Shown piece after piece: positions 5,881 through 13,624 of a stretch of 33,394 bases of DNA. This stretch comes from an uncultured Clostridia bacterium. Lineage in GTDB: Bacteria; Bacillota; Clostridia; Christensenellales; Borkfalkiaceae. The stretch is from positions 1 to 33,394 of the forward strand of contig CANQWX010000021.1 of assembly GCA_947627665.1 (NCBI GenBank). Reading direction: 5' to 3'. The notes beneath the pieces were generated by a model. That model saw nothing but the letters and a program-made list of their open reading frames with translations, was not told the DNA's origin and searched no databases. How positions within the stretch are numbered: the first letter of the stretch is position 1; every line of letters begins with the position of its first letter. Position numbers and translations under genes: made by a program.

Positions 5881-7932
5881 ATGCACAAGATCATCAAGAT
5901 CAAAAATCTGGACTGCGCGGCGTGCGCGGCGGAACTCAGCGAAGAACTCAACGCCATCGGGGGCATTTCGGACGCCACCGCCGACTTCATCAACCAGCGG
6001 GTCAGCCTCGACTACGCGGACGACGAAGCGCTCTCCAAGGCGGTCTACGCCATCACCCATTTCGAGAAAGTGGAACTTTTGGAGGGCGGCGCGCCCAAGC
6101 GGGAACGCCACCTCAAAGAGATCCTCTCCATCGCCATCTCGGCGGCGTTCTTCGTGCCCGCGCTCGTGATGCAGCTGCTCGGCTGCAACAAGTGGGCGGT
6201 GTTCGCCCTCTTCCTTTGCAGCGCGCTCGCGGCGGGCTGGCAGGTCGTGTGGAACGTCCTGCATTTCCGCGGCCTTTCGACCTTTCTCGACGAAAACTTT
6301 CTCATGACCCTCGCGGCGGTGGGAGCATTCGCCATCTCGGAGCCTCTCGAGGGCGCGGCGGTCATGCTCCTCTATCAGATCGGCGAACTCCTGCAGAGCG
6401 TCGCGGTCGGCTCCTCGCGCGGGGCGATCTCCCGTCTTGCCGCGCTCAAGAGCGACTCCGCCATTCTCGTGGAGGGGGACGGGCAGCGGGAGACCGATCC
6501 CGAGGAACTGAAAGCGGGCGACGTCATTCTGCTGCGCAGCGGCGACAAGGTGCCCGCGGACTGCGTTCTGCTCGAGGGGGAAACTTCGCTCGACGTCAAG
6601 TCGCTCACGGGGGAGGCGATCCTCCGCGAGGCGTCGGCGGGGGACAGCCTTCTGGCGGGCTGCGTCAACGTGGGCAGTCCCGTCAAGGCGCGGGTGGAGC
6701 GGCCCGTATCCGAATCGGCGGTCGCCAAGATCCTCGATTTGGTGGAGAACTCTTCGGCAAAGAAGGCGAAGCCCGAAAAGTTCATCACCCGTTTTGCGCG
6801 GATCTACACCCCCGTCGTGGTGCTGCTCGCCGTACTCATCGCGGTGGTGCCGCCCCTTTTCCAGGGTTTTGATTTTGCGAAATGGCTGGTGCCCGCCATC
6901 GAATTTTTGGTCATCTCCTGCCCGTGCGCCCTCATCATCTCGGTGCCGCTCACCTATTTCTCGGGTGTTGGCACGCTCGCCCGCTGCGGAGTGCTGACGA
7001 AGGGCGCCGTCTATCTCGACGAACTCGCCGCGGTGAAGGTCGCCCTGTTCGACAAGACGGGCACGCTCACCGAGGGCAGCTTCTCCGTGTCCAAAGTCGT
7101 GGGCGGGGAGCGGGTGCTTTTGCTGGCGGCGGCGGTCGAGAAAAACTCTTCCCACCCGCTCGCACAGGCGTTCGCACGCACGCAGACCGATCTTTCCCCC
7201 TCGCAGGTCAAAGAATTTGCGGGCATGGGGCTTTCGGCGGCCGTCGGGGGGAAGGAAGTGCTCGTGGGCAGTCTGCGCTTTCTGCGCTCCCGCGGGGTGG
7301 AAGCGGCGCCCGCGGACACTCTCTCCGCCGTCGTCTATGTCGCGGAAGAGGGCAAACTTTTGGGACATGTCGAGATCGAGGATAAGCTCCGCGCCGAGGC
7401 GAAGGGTGCGCTCGAAGCGCTCGGACGGGCGGGGCTTTACCGCGCGGTGCTCACGGGGGACGCCAAGGAGCGGGCGGAAGCGCTGTTAAAGGGACTTCCG
7501 CTCGAGGAGATCCGCGCGGGGCTTCTGCCTTCCGAAAAGGCGGCGTGCGCCGAAGGGTTCAAGGCGCGCGGCAAGCTGCTGTACGTCGGCGACGGGATCA
7601 ACGACGCGCCCGTGATGGCGGTGAGCGACGTTGCCGTGGCGATGGGGGGGCTGGGGAGCGACGCTGCCATCGAGGCGAGCGACCTCGTGCTGGCGGGCGA
7701 CTCTCTGGCGGCGCTTCCCAAGGCGATCAAGGGCGCGAAAAAGACCAAGCGGATCGTGCGGGAGAATATCGGGTTCTCGGTCGGGGTAAAGATCGCGCTC
7801 ATGGCGGTATCGGTCGTTGCGACGGCAACGGGACTGTTTGCGCTTCCCATCTGGGCGGCGGTATTCGGCGACGTAGGGGTCATGCTTTTGGCGGTCTTGA
7901 ACAGCCTCCGCATGCGCCCCGACTTGAAGTAA
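5881..7932 (+). CDS. zntA: P1B-2-type Zn/Cd/Pb-exporting ATPase
   Basis: 683 residues. An N-terminal HMA domain with LDCAACAAEL (Cys12, Cys15) is followed by the P-type ATPase core: actuator TGE (243-245), membrane motif CPC (347-349), phosphorylation site DKTGTLTEG (Asp391), HP motif SSHPLAQ (His425) and hinge GDGINDAP (570-577). Lys637 in the seventh helix (GFSVGVKIALM) and Asp664 in the eighth (FGDVGVMLL) are the P1B-2 signature that selects Zn(II), Cd(II) and Pb(II) over copper. It exports toxic metal across the cytoplasmic membrane using ATP. AGGAG precedes the ATG. It is very likely the target partner of the ArsR-type sensor at 4618, although repeats now separate them and no operator is seen directly upstream. 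Confidence 0.93.
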   Translation: MHKIIKIKNLDCAACAAELSEELNAIGGISDATADFINQRVSLDYADDEALSKAVYAITHFEKVELLEGGAPKRERHLKEILSIAISAAFFVPALVMQLLGCNKWAVFALFLCSALAAGWQVVWNVLHFRGLSTFLDENFLMTLAAVGAFAISEPLEGAAVMLLYQIGELLQSVAVGSSRGAISRLAALKSDSAILVEGDGQRETDPEELKAGDVILLRSGDKVPADCVLLEGETSLDVKSLTGEAILREASAGDSLLAGCVNVGSPVKARVERPVSESAVAKILDLVENSSAKKAKPEKFITRFARIYTPVVVLLAVLIAVVPPLFQGFDFAKWLVPAIEFLVISCPCALIISVPLTYFSGVGTLARCGVLTKGAVYLDELAAVKVALFDKTGTLTEGSFSVSKVVGGERVLLLAAAVEKNSSHPLAQAFARTQTDLSPSQVKEFAGMGLSAAVGGKEVLVGSLRFLRSRGVEAAPADTLSAVVYVAEEGKLLGHVEIEDKLRAEAKGALEALGRAGLYRAVLTGDAKERAEALLKGLPLEEIRAGLLPSEKAACAEGFKARGKLLYVGDGINDAPVMAVSDVAVAMGGLGSDAAIEASDLVLAGDSLAALPKAIKGAKKTKRIVRENIGFSVGVKIALMAVSVVATATGLFALPIWAAVFGDVGVMLLAVLNSLRMRPDLK

Positions 7933-7944
7933 ACGAAGGGCATT

Positions 7945-8470
7945 ACCCCCTCCCGAGGAGGCGCCTTGTGTGCCCCCTCCAAGGGGTGGAGCGGCGCCGT
8001 TCTTTCAACAGCCCAGTGGGCTGTGAGGGGCGCCGCGACAGGAGGCGTGGCCTCGCCGACGGGGTTTTGGCGGTCCCTGCCGCCAAAACGGGTAGGGGGG
8101 GTGGGTAACTTAGCTGTCCCCTTATCTGTCATTTCGACCGAAGCCGAAGGCGGAGTGGAGAAATCTCAACCTTATGATAATGCGGTAGAGATTCCTCGAC
8201 TACGCTCGGAATGACATTTACGTCACCCTGCCCCGCGTCCTCTTTACGTCACCCTGAGCGCAGTCGAATGGGTGACAAGTGGACCATGTTTCGACTTCGG
8301 CTAACGCCTCCGCTCAACATGACGTGGTTTTATTGCCCCCTCCATGGGGGTGGAGCGGCGCCGTTCTCTCAGCAGCCCAGTGGGCTGTGAGGGGCGCCGC
8401 GACAGGAGCGCTGTAAGAGCGCGACGGGGTTTTGGCGGTCCCTGCCGCCAAAACGGGTAGGGGGGTGGGC
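7945..8470. repeat. Intergenic mosaic repeat block R3
   Basis: Two copies of the CAGCCCAGTGGGCTG / TTTTGGCGGTCCCTGCCGCC cassette (about 7990-8090 and 8353-8454), one GTCATTTCGACC...GAGAAATCTC copy (8128-8168) and one GTCACCCTGAGC...GGGTGAC...AACATGACG copy (8221-8335). It lies between the convergent zntA and DUF6291 genes. No gene and no clean U-run terminator. Confidence 0.85.
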
Positions 8471-8494
8471 AAGCCTCTCCCCCCTCCGTTCCCG

Positions 8495-9223
8495 TTACCC
8501 GCTGCGCAAGAAGCAGTCGCAGCCGCGGCCGTTGGGCAAAAAGCCCGTGTCCGAACACTTTTTACACGCATACCGCGGCAAAAAGTCGCTCTCGGCAAAG
8601 TGCAGCCGTGCCATCGCCGCACATCGCCTCTTTTTTGCCATATAGAGCAGCTTCCGAAGGGCAGACGGGTCCTCTCCCCGTGCCTCTGCCCGCGCAAGAG
8701 AGATCTCTGCGTCCTTCATCTCCCGTTCGGCGTCGCGGAATTCCACATCTCCGCGCGCCTTTTCTAAGTTTTTCTCCGCCTCGTCCTCCGCACGTTGCTT
8801 CCGGACGCTGTAAAAACGCTCCCGCTCCGCGATCTTTTCGGTGGGGTCGGTCCCGCGGGCGCGCCGCACGGCAGCGGGCGCCGAGGGAACGCGCTCCTTC
8901 TCATCTACATTCTCATTTTCATTCTCATTCTCATTCTTGAAAGCATTTGCTTTTTTTTCGGAACAAGAAAAATCGCTGCGGGGTCTGCCGCCCTGCCGTC
9001 CTGCGTCCGCCCGCTTTTGGCAGACGAGATCGTATTGCTTGCGGTCGCGGTCGAGCGTACTCTCGATCTCGAGGTAGAGCATCATGGTAAGCGCGTCGAG
9101 GGCGGGCTGTTTGCCGCCGTACTCATGGGCAAAGATCGCTTTGAGGAGGCGTCCGCTCTGCTCGAAGTCGAGCAATTCGAGCTGCCTTCCATAGCTTTCG
9201 TAGAGGACAAAACTTTTCTTCAT
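8495..9223 (-). CDS. DUF6291 protein with DnaI/DnaC-like C-terminal zinc module
   Basis: 242 residues. Residues 1-80 (KKSFVLYESYGRQLELL...LDRDRKQYDLVCQKR...AGRQGGRPR) match DUF6291, a family common in phages and conjugative elements of Firmicutes. A low-complexity NENENENEN linker (about residues 97-105) follows, then a long charged helix (about 125-205). The protein ends in YACKKCSDTGF...GCDCF, with Cys220, Cys223, Cys235 and Cys237. This end resembles the N-terminal helicase-binding region of clostridial DnaI/DnaC loaders (Y.CPKC.DTG....C.CF), but the AAA+ ATPase that normally follows is absent: a TAA comes five codons after the last Cys. Its role is unknown; a replication-related function is only an inference. 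The -10 box lies six bases before the ATG. Confidence 0.75.
   Translation of the reverse strand: MKKSFVLYESYGRQLELLDFEQSGRLLKAIFAHEYGGKQPALDALTMMLYLEIESTLDRDRKQYDLVCQKRADAGRQGGRPRSDFSCSEKKANAFKNENENENENVDEKERVPSAPAAVRRARGTDPTEKIAERERFYSVRKQRAEDEAEKNLEKARGDVEFRDAEREMKDAEISLARAEARGEDPSALRKLLYMAKKRRCAAMARLHFAESDFLPRYACKKCSDTGFLPNGRGCDCFLRSG
8908..8939 (-). repeat. Hexanucleotide microsatellite inside the DUF6291 gene
   Basis: About five imperfect CATTCT units (plus strand) encode alternating Asn-Glu in the linker. The unit is a multiple of three, so copy-number changes would alter linker length but not the frame. Confidence 0.7.
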
Positions 9224-9229
9224 GCCTCT

Positions 9230-9255
9230 ATTATATCAAACAAACGTTCGTTTGT
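9230..9255 (-). promoter_or_regulatory. -10 box and palindromic operator-like site of the DUF6291 gene
   Basis: On the minus strand TATAAT (9235-9230) ends six bases before the ATG, so the predicted start of transcription is the A of the ATG. Directly upstream is a palindrome, ACAAACG-TT-CGTTTGT (9240-9255), in the spacer region. The -35 position is poor (CACACA at 17-bp spacing), as is common for regulated promoters. Confidence 0.55.
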
Positions 9256-9297
9256 GTGGCATATGTGCCGATTATTTTTGCTTTTTTTGTGGGGGGG

Positions 9298-9447
9298 GCG
9301 CTTGCTGTCCCTGAAAGGGAAAGTGGCATGAGCGGAGCGAAACTGAGGGGGTGTTATTTACGCCACCCCTTCCGTCTTGCCGCCGTTGCGGCAATCCACC
9401 CACCCCTCAAGGGGTGGGCAAGTACCACCCTCTCCGTGGGCGGGAGT
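9298..9447. repeat. Intergenic mosaic repeat block R4
   Basis: A partial CTGTCCCTGAAAGGGAAAG cassette followed by a plus-oriented GTCTTGCCGCCGTTGCGGCAA and CCCACCCCTCAAGGGGTGGG cassette, ending in ACCCTCTCCGTGGG. It lies between the divergent DUF6291 and ade genes. Confidence 0.8.
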
Positions 9448-9487
9448 AGTTCCTCCGCAAAGGATTTTTTTCTTTTTTGCAATTTCC

Positions 9488-9516
9488 TTGCGCGCGCGCG
9501 TCATTTGTGTTATAAT
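9488..9516 (+). promoter_or_regulatory. Promoter of ade
   Basis: TTGCGC (9488-9493), 17-bp spacer, TATAAT (9511-9516). Only nine bases separate the -10 box from the ATG at 9526, so the mRNA is predicted to have a leader of about three bases and no Shine-Dalgarno. Confidence 0.75.
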
Positions 9517-9525
9517 GTTCCCGTT

Positions 9526-11268
9526 ATGAAGCGATTGATCGATTGCGCCTTAAAACGCGAGGTCTGCGACCTCGTCATCAAAAACGGCAGGATCTACAAC
9601 GTCTTTACCGCCGCGCTCGAGGAGGGCGACCTCGCCGTCGCGGAGGGCAGGATCGTCGCCATCGGCAAAGGCTACCGCGGCAAGCGGGAGTACGACGCCG
9701 CGGGCCGTATCCTTCTTCCTGCCTTCATGGATTCCCACATCCACATCGAAAGCAGCATGCTCTCCCCCGAGGCGTGGGCGGCGCTCGCCGTCCCGCGGGG
9801 AACGGGGCTGGTCGTCGCCGACCCGCACGAGATCGTCAACGTCTGCGGCATCGCGGGCGCGGAATACATGCGGGAAGCGTTCTCCCGCCTCTCGCTGGAG
9901 GGGGAACAGCCGCTCGACGTCTTGTTGCAGCTTCCCTCCTGCGTGCCCGCCACCCCCTTTGAAACGAGCGGCGCCGTGATCGACGCCCGCGAAACGGAGC
10001 GGGAGATCGCCCGTCCTCTCTTTTTCGGCTTGGGGGAGATGATGAACTTCCCCGGGGTGCTTGCGGCGGATGAAGAGGTGCTCCGGAAACTGCAAGCCGC
10101 GCATGCGGCGGGCAAACCCGTCGACGGGCACGGTCCCGACCTCTCGGGGGAAGAACTCTGCGCCTACCGCGCGGCGGGCATTCTCACCGATCACGAGAGC
10201 CGCACGGCCGCGGAGTGCCGCGAGAAGGCGGCGCGGGGCATGTATGTGCAGATCCGCTGCGGGTCCTCCGTCAACAATATCGCGGACGCAAAGGACGCCA
10301 TCGACGCCGACAACTACCGCCGCTTCGTGCTCTGTTCGGACGACAAGAACGCCGCCGATCTCTCCTCCCGCGGACATCTCGACGATGCGCTGCGCCGCTT
10401 GGTGCAGGCGGGGCTTCCCGCAAAGTACGCCATTGCGCTCGCCACCCTCAACGTCGCGGAGTGCTACGGCTTAAAGGACGTCGGCGCGCTCGCGCCCCGC
10501 TACTTTGCCAACATCGCCCTCGTGGACGACCTCGAGCACTTCCGCGTTTCCGCCGTTTTCCACAGGGGGATCCTGATGGCGGAGAACGGCAAAGCGCTCT
10601 TTTCCGCGCAGCAGCGCTATCTGCCCGCCGCCGTCCGCAGCACGGTGAAGATGAAAGAGGTGACGGCGGAAAGTTTCAGGATCGTCGGCCACGGCGGCAA
10701 ATTCCGCGTGATGCAGGTGCAGCCGCACGGGCTGTACACCGCGGAGAAGCTGATCCCCGCGCCCGTCGGGGAGCTTTGCGTCAAGGGGAGCGATCTATGC
10801 AAGCTCGCGGTCGTGGAGCGGCATTTCGGCACGGGCAACATCGGGCTGGGGCTGGTGGAGGGCTACGGCTTCCATGGCGGCGCGATGGGCATCTCGGTGG
10901 CGCACGACAGCCACAATCTCGTCCTTTTGGGGGACGACGACGGGGCGATGGCGCGCTGTGCGGCGCTGCTTGCGCAGGCGGGCGGCGGCATGGCGGTCGT
11001 CGGAGAGGGGAGAGAAGAGGTATTTCCCCTCGACATCGCGGGGCTGATGAGTTCGGCCCCGGCGGAGGAAGTCATCTTGCGCACGGACGGGCTGCAAAAG
11101 CTTGCGCGGAGCATGGGCGTCAAGGAGCACTACGAGCCGTTTATGACGATGATCTTTTTGTCGTTGGCGGTGATCCCGCAGCTGAAGCTTTTGGACAGGG
11201 GACTGTTCGATTTGAGCAAGTGGAGTTTTGTTCCGCTGGAAGAGCGCGAAAAGGTTGACTTGCCCTGA
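9526..11268 (+). CDS. ade: Adenine deaminase
   Basis: 580 residues, the usual size for bacterial AdeC. It is an amidohydrolase: the composite beta domain starts with DLVIKNGRIYNVFT, the metal-binding motif is PAFMDSHIHIESSM (His71, His73), and HGPDLSGEEL, ILTDHES and LCSDDKNAADL follow. The C-terminal ade domain contains GNIGLGLVEG and AVAHDSHN-like sequence (SVAHDSHNLVLLG). It converts adenine to hypoxanthine and ammonia in purine salvage, in the cytoplasm, with a Mn/Fe centre. The start at 9526 fits homologues and lies directly after a consensus promoter; the frame is open further upstream, but only through repeat DNA. The promoter of the next transcription unit lies at the end of this gene. 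Confidence 0.95.
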   Translation: MKRLIDCALKREVCDLVIKNGRIYNVFTAALEEGDLAVAEGRIVAIGKGYRGKREYDAAGRILLPAFMDSHIHIESSMLSPEAWAALAVPRGTGLVVADPHEIVNVCGIAGAEYMREAFSRLSLEGEQPLDVLLQLPSCVPATPFETSGAVIDARETEREIARPLFFGLGEMMNFPGVLAADEEVLRKLQAAHAAGKPVDGHGPDLSGEELCAYRAAGILTDHESRTAAECREKAARGMYVQIRCGSSVNNIADAKDAIDADNYRRFVLCSDDKNAADLSSRGHLDDALRRLVQAGLPAKYAIALATLNVAECYGLKDVGALAPRYFANIALVDDLEHFRVSAVFHRGILMAENGKALFSAQQRYLPAAVRSTVKMKEVTAESFRIVGHGGKFRVMQVQPHGLYTAEKLIPAPVGELCVKGSDLCKLAVVERHFGTGNIGLGLVEGYGFHGGAMGISVAHDSHNLVLLGDDDGAMARCAALLAQAGGGMAVVGEGREEVFPLDIAGLMSSAPAEEVILRTDGLQKLARSMGVKEHYEPFMTMIFLSLAVIPQLKLLDRGLFDLSKWSFVPLEEREKVDLP

Positions 11269-11283
11269 CCTTTTGCATATAAT
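11255..11283 (+). promoter_or_regulatory. Promoter of the mgtE transcript
   Basis: TTGACT (11255-11260), 17-bp spacer, TATAAT (11278-11283). The -35 box lies within the last codons of ade. The transcript start is expected near 11290, giving a leader of about 155 nt before mgtE. Confidence 0.85.
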
Positions 11284-11320
11284 AGGAAAAGACGCAGCAA
11301 AAAATAAAAGGAGAAAAGCA

Positions 11321-11401
11321 ATGAAAGGACGAAGTAGCCACCATCCATGCCCTTCCGCACCCATAGGCGGGCCGTCCTGCGCTGCCCTTTTTTCCGCATA
11401 G
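11321..11401 (+). CDS. Candidate leader peptide upstream of mgtE
   Basis: A 26-residue ORF with a good AAAGGAG site seven bases before its ATG, within the mgtE leader. The product is rich in Pro and Ser (HHPCPSAPIGGPSC) with no known homologue. GGGC (11369-11372) and GCCC (11384-11387) followed by six T form a weak terminator-like hairpin inside its 3' end. Proline-rich leader peptides control Mg2+ transporter genes in enterobacteria (mgtL), so a regulatory role is conceivable, but this is inference. The leader does not show M-box riboswitch signatures. Confidence 0.45.
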   Translation: MKGRSSHHPCPSAPIGGPSCAALFSA

Positions 11402-11446
11402 CGCCCGATCGCTCCGCCCCCTAAATATCCCATCCGAGGTGGAGCC

Positions 11447-13102
11447 ATGACCGAAGAATTCAAGCAACTCATTTTACAAAAAAATTACGAAGAGGCTGCC
11501 GCGACGGTGAAAAAACCCGACGAGGCGGCTTCTGTTTTGTCCGAATTGGAAGAGCAGGACGTCATTCCCTTCTGCCGCGCCCTCGAGAGCGACTTTCTTG
11601 CCGAAGTGCTCGTCCTCGTCGACGCCCCGTTGCAGGAGAAGATCTTAGGCGGCCTGCACGACGACGAATTGCAGGAAGTCATGGAGGACGTTTCCGTCGA
11701 CGACACCGTGGACATCATCGAAGAGATGCCCGAGGAAGTCGCCCGCCGCATCGCGGAGGAAGAGGAGATCCTCGCCCTCCTCGAAGAGAAGAAGTTCTCC
11801 GTCTTGAAGCCGCTCCTCTCCTCCATGAACGAGATCGACCTCGCGGAGGTGTTCGACAGCGCCAAAGAGGAGGACCTGCCCGTCCTCTTCCGCATTCTGC
11901 CCAAGGACCTCGCCGCCCAGATGTTCGTGGAGATCGACCGCGACACGCAGGAAAAGCTCCTCAAAAAGCTCAACGACAAGGAGATCAAAGAGGTCATGGA
12001 CGAGCTGTTCCTCGACGACACCGTCGACCTCGTGGAGGAGATGCCCGCCAACGTCGTCAAGCGGCTGCTCGCCCAGAGCGACAGCGAAACGCGCGCCTAC
12101 ATCAACGAGCTTCTGAAATACCCCAAGGACAGCGCGGGCAGCATCATGACCATCGAGTTCGTCCGCTTCCTGCCCAACATGACGGTCGAAGAGGCGTTCT
12201 CCCGCATCCGCGCGCAGGCCATCGACAAGGAAACGATCTACACCTGCTACGTCACCAACGACAAGAGCGAGCTGATCGGCCTCGTCACGGCGAAGGACCT
12301 CATGCTCGCCGACCCCAAGGCGCTCATCTCCGACGTCATGGAGGACAACGTCATCTACTGCGAAACGCTCGACGACAAGGAGGAAGTGGCGCGCAAGATC
12401 TCCGATTACGGCTTCCTCGCCATTCCCATTGTGGACCGGGAGCGGCGTTTGGTCGGCATCGTCACCGTCGACGACGCCATGGACGTCCTCGAAGAAGAGA
12501 ACACCGAGGATGTCGAGAGGATGGCGGGTATCGTGCCCGACAACAAGCCCTACCTCAAGACGAGCGTCTTTTCCATCTGGAAGAACCGCGTGCCGTGGCT
12601 GCTCATCCTGCTCGTTTCGGCGACGTTTACGGGACTTATCCTCAACAAATTCGAGCAGATGCTCTCCACCGTGCTCATCGCGTGCGTGCCCATGCTCATG
12701 GATACGGGCGGGAATTCGGGTTCGCAGGCGTCTGTCACCGTCATCCGCTCCCTCGCGCTGGGAGAGCTGACCACCAAGGATACGCTCAAAGTGGTTTGGA
12801 AGGAGTTCCGCGTGTCGCTGCTCTTGGCGCTCACCCTTGCCATTGCCTGTTTTTGCAAATTGCAGCTCATCGACCGATTGCTCTTCGGCTTTTCGGGGTA
12901 CACGTTCGAACTGAGCGCGGTGGTATCGCTGGCGCTCTTCTGCACGGTGATATTGGCAAAGCTGGTGGGGTGCCTGTTGCCGCTCGGCGTAAAGAAGATC
13001 GGACTGGACCCTGCCGCGGTGGCGTCGCCCTTCATCACGACGATTGTCGACGCGGTGTCGCTCATCATCTTCTGCGGCCTCTCCATCGCCATTTTAGGGT
13101 GA
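11447..13102 (+). CDS. mgtE: Magnesium transporter MgtE with duplicated N domain
   Basis: 551 residues, about 100 more than a typical MgtE. The excess is a tandem copy of the MgtE_N superhelical domain: EVMEDVSVDDTVDIIEEMP at residue 77 and EVMDELFLDDTVDLVEEMP at residue 182, a 105-residue offset. Two CBS domains follow (about 225-350), then the plug helix and five membrane helices. Pore residues are present: DTGGNSGSQAS (419-429), GLDPAAVASPF (519-529) and Asp535 in TTIVDAVSL. MgtE is a homodimeric Mg2+ channel of the cytoplasmic membrane, closed when Mg2+ binds the N and CBS domains. GAGGTGGAG precedes the ATG. Its own promoter and a leader with a small ORF lie upstream. Confidence 0.95.
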   Translation: MTEEFKQLILQKNYEEAAATVKKPDEAASVLSELEEQDVIPFCRALESDFLAEVLVLVDAPLQEKILGGLHDDELQEVMEDVSVDDTVDIIEEMPEEVARRIAEEEEILALLEEKKFSVLKPLLSSMNEIDLAEVFDSAKEEDLPVLFRILPKDLAAQMFVEIDRDTQEKLLKKLNDKEIKEVMDELFLDDTVDLVEEMPANVVKRLLAQSDSETRAYINELLKYPKDSAGSIMTIEFVRFLPNMTVEEAFSRIRAQAIDKETIYTCYVTNDKSELIGLVTAKDLMLADPKALISDVMEDNVIYCETLDDKEEVARKISDYGFLAIPIVDRERRLVGIVTVDDAMDVLEEENTEDVERMAGIVPDNKPYLKTSVFSIWKNRVPWLLILLVSATFTGLILNKFEQMLSTVLIACVPMLMDTGGNSGSQASVTVIRSLALGELTTKDTLKVVWKEFRVSLLLALTLAIACFCKLQLIDRLLFGFSGYTFELSAVVSLALFCTVILAKLVGCLLPLGVKKIGLDPAAVASPFITTIVDAVSLIIFCGLSIAILG

Positions 13103-13114
13103 GGAAAACTCATT

Positions 13115-13600
13115 TCGGACTTGGCGCCCCTTGCAGAGGAGCTGTCACGAACGTAGTGAGTGACTGAGGACTCGGCGCCCCTTGCAGGGGAGCTGTCACG
13201 AACGTAGTGAGTGACTGAGGGGTTTTCCGAGAACCCTTTCGGCTCACTGCGTTCGCCACTTTCTCACACGGGTAGAACCCCGTGTTCGGTCACCGTTCGC
13301 GCGGCAAATGCGCTCACTCATGTCGCATTGCGCCAACGATTATCAACCGTTGGCAGAAAGCAATGCTCCACCCTTTCAGGGACAGCAAGAGCACTTGGCT
13401 GCCCCCTTTGAAGGGGAGCTGTTGAGCGTAGCGAAACTGAGGGGGGTGTTTTTGTTTACGACACCCCTTCCGTCTTGCCGCCGTTGCGGCAATCCACCCA
13501 CCCCTCAAGGGGTGGGCAAGGTGCTCCACCTCCTGAGGAGGCGCCGTTCTTGCCCCCTCCATTGGAGGGGGGTAGGGGGGGTGGGCAAGCTCCCCATCGT
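13115..13600. repeat. Intergenic mosaic repeat block R5
   Basis: Starts with a 51-bp direct duplication (GGCGCCCCTTGCAG... at 13123 and 13174), continues with the CCCTTTCGGCTCACTGCG cassette, a unique stretch around 13265-13370, and the plus-oriented GTCTTGCCGCCGTTGCGGCAA / CCCACCCCTCAAGGGGTGGG cassette (13436-13521). It ends in CCCCCTCCATTGGAGGGGGG. No gene. Confidence 0.8.
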
Positions 13601-13624
13601 GGGGCAAACGAAAAGGAGTTCTTT

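Noticed and set aside
9241..9254. A definite LexA (SOS) box
   Set aside because: It matches the general Firmicute consensus at about 12 of 14 positions but deviates at one arm position and in the centre; kept only as an operator-like palindrome.
9256..9525. N-terminal extension of adenine deaminase
   Set aside because: The extension translates repeat DNA; the conserved protein begins at 9526, right after a promoter.
11284..11446. M-box Mg2+ riboswitch before mgtE
   Set aside because: None of the conserved M-box core segments was found; the leader holds a mini-ORF instead.
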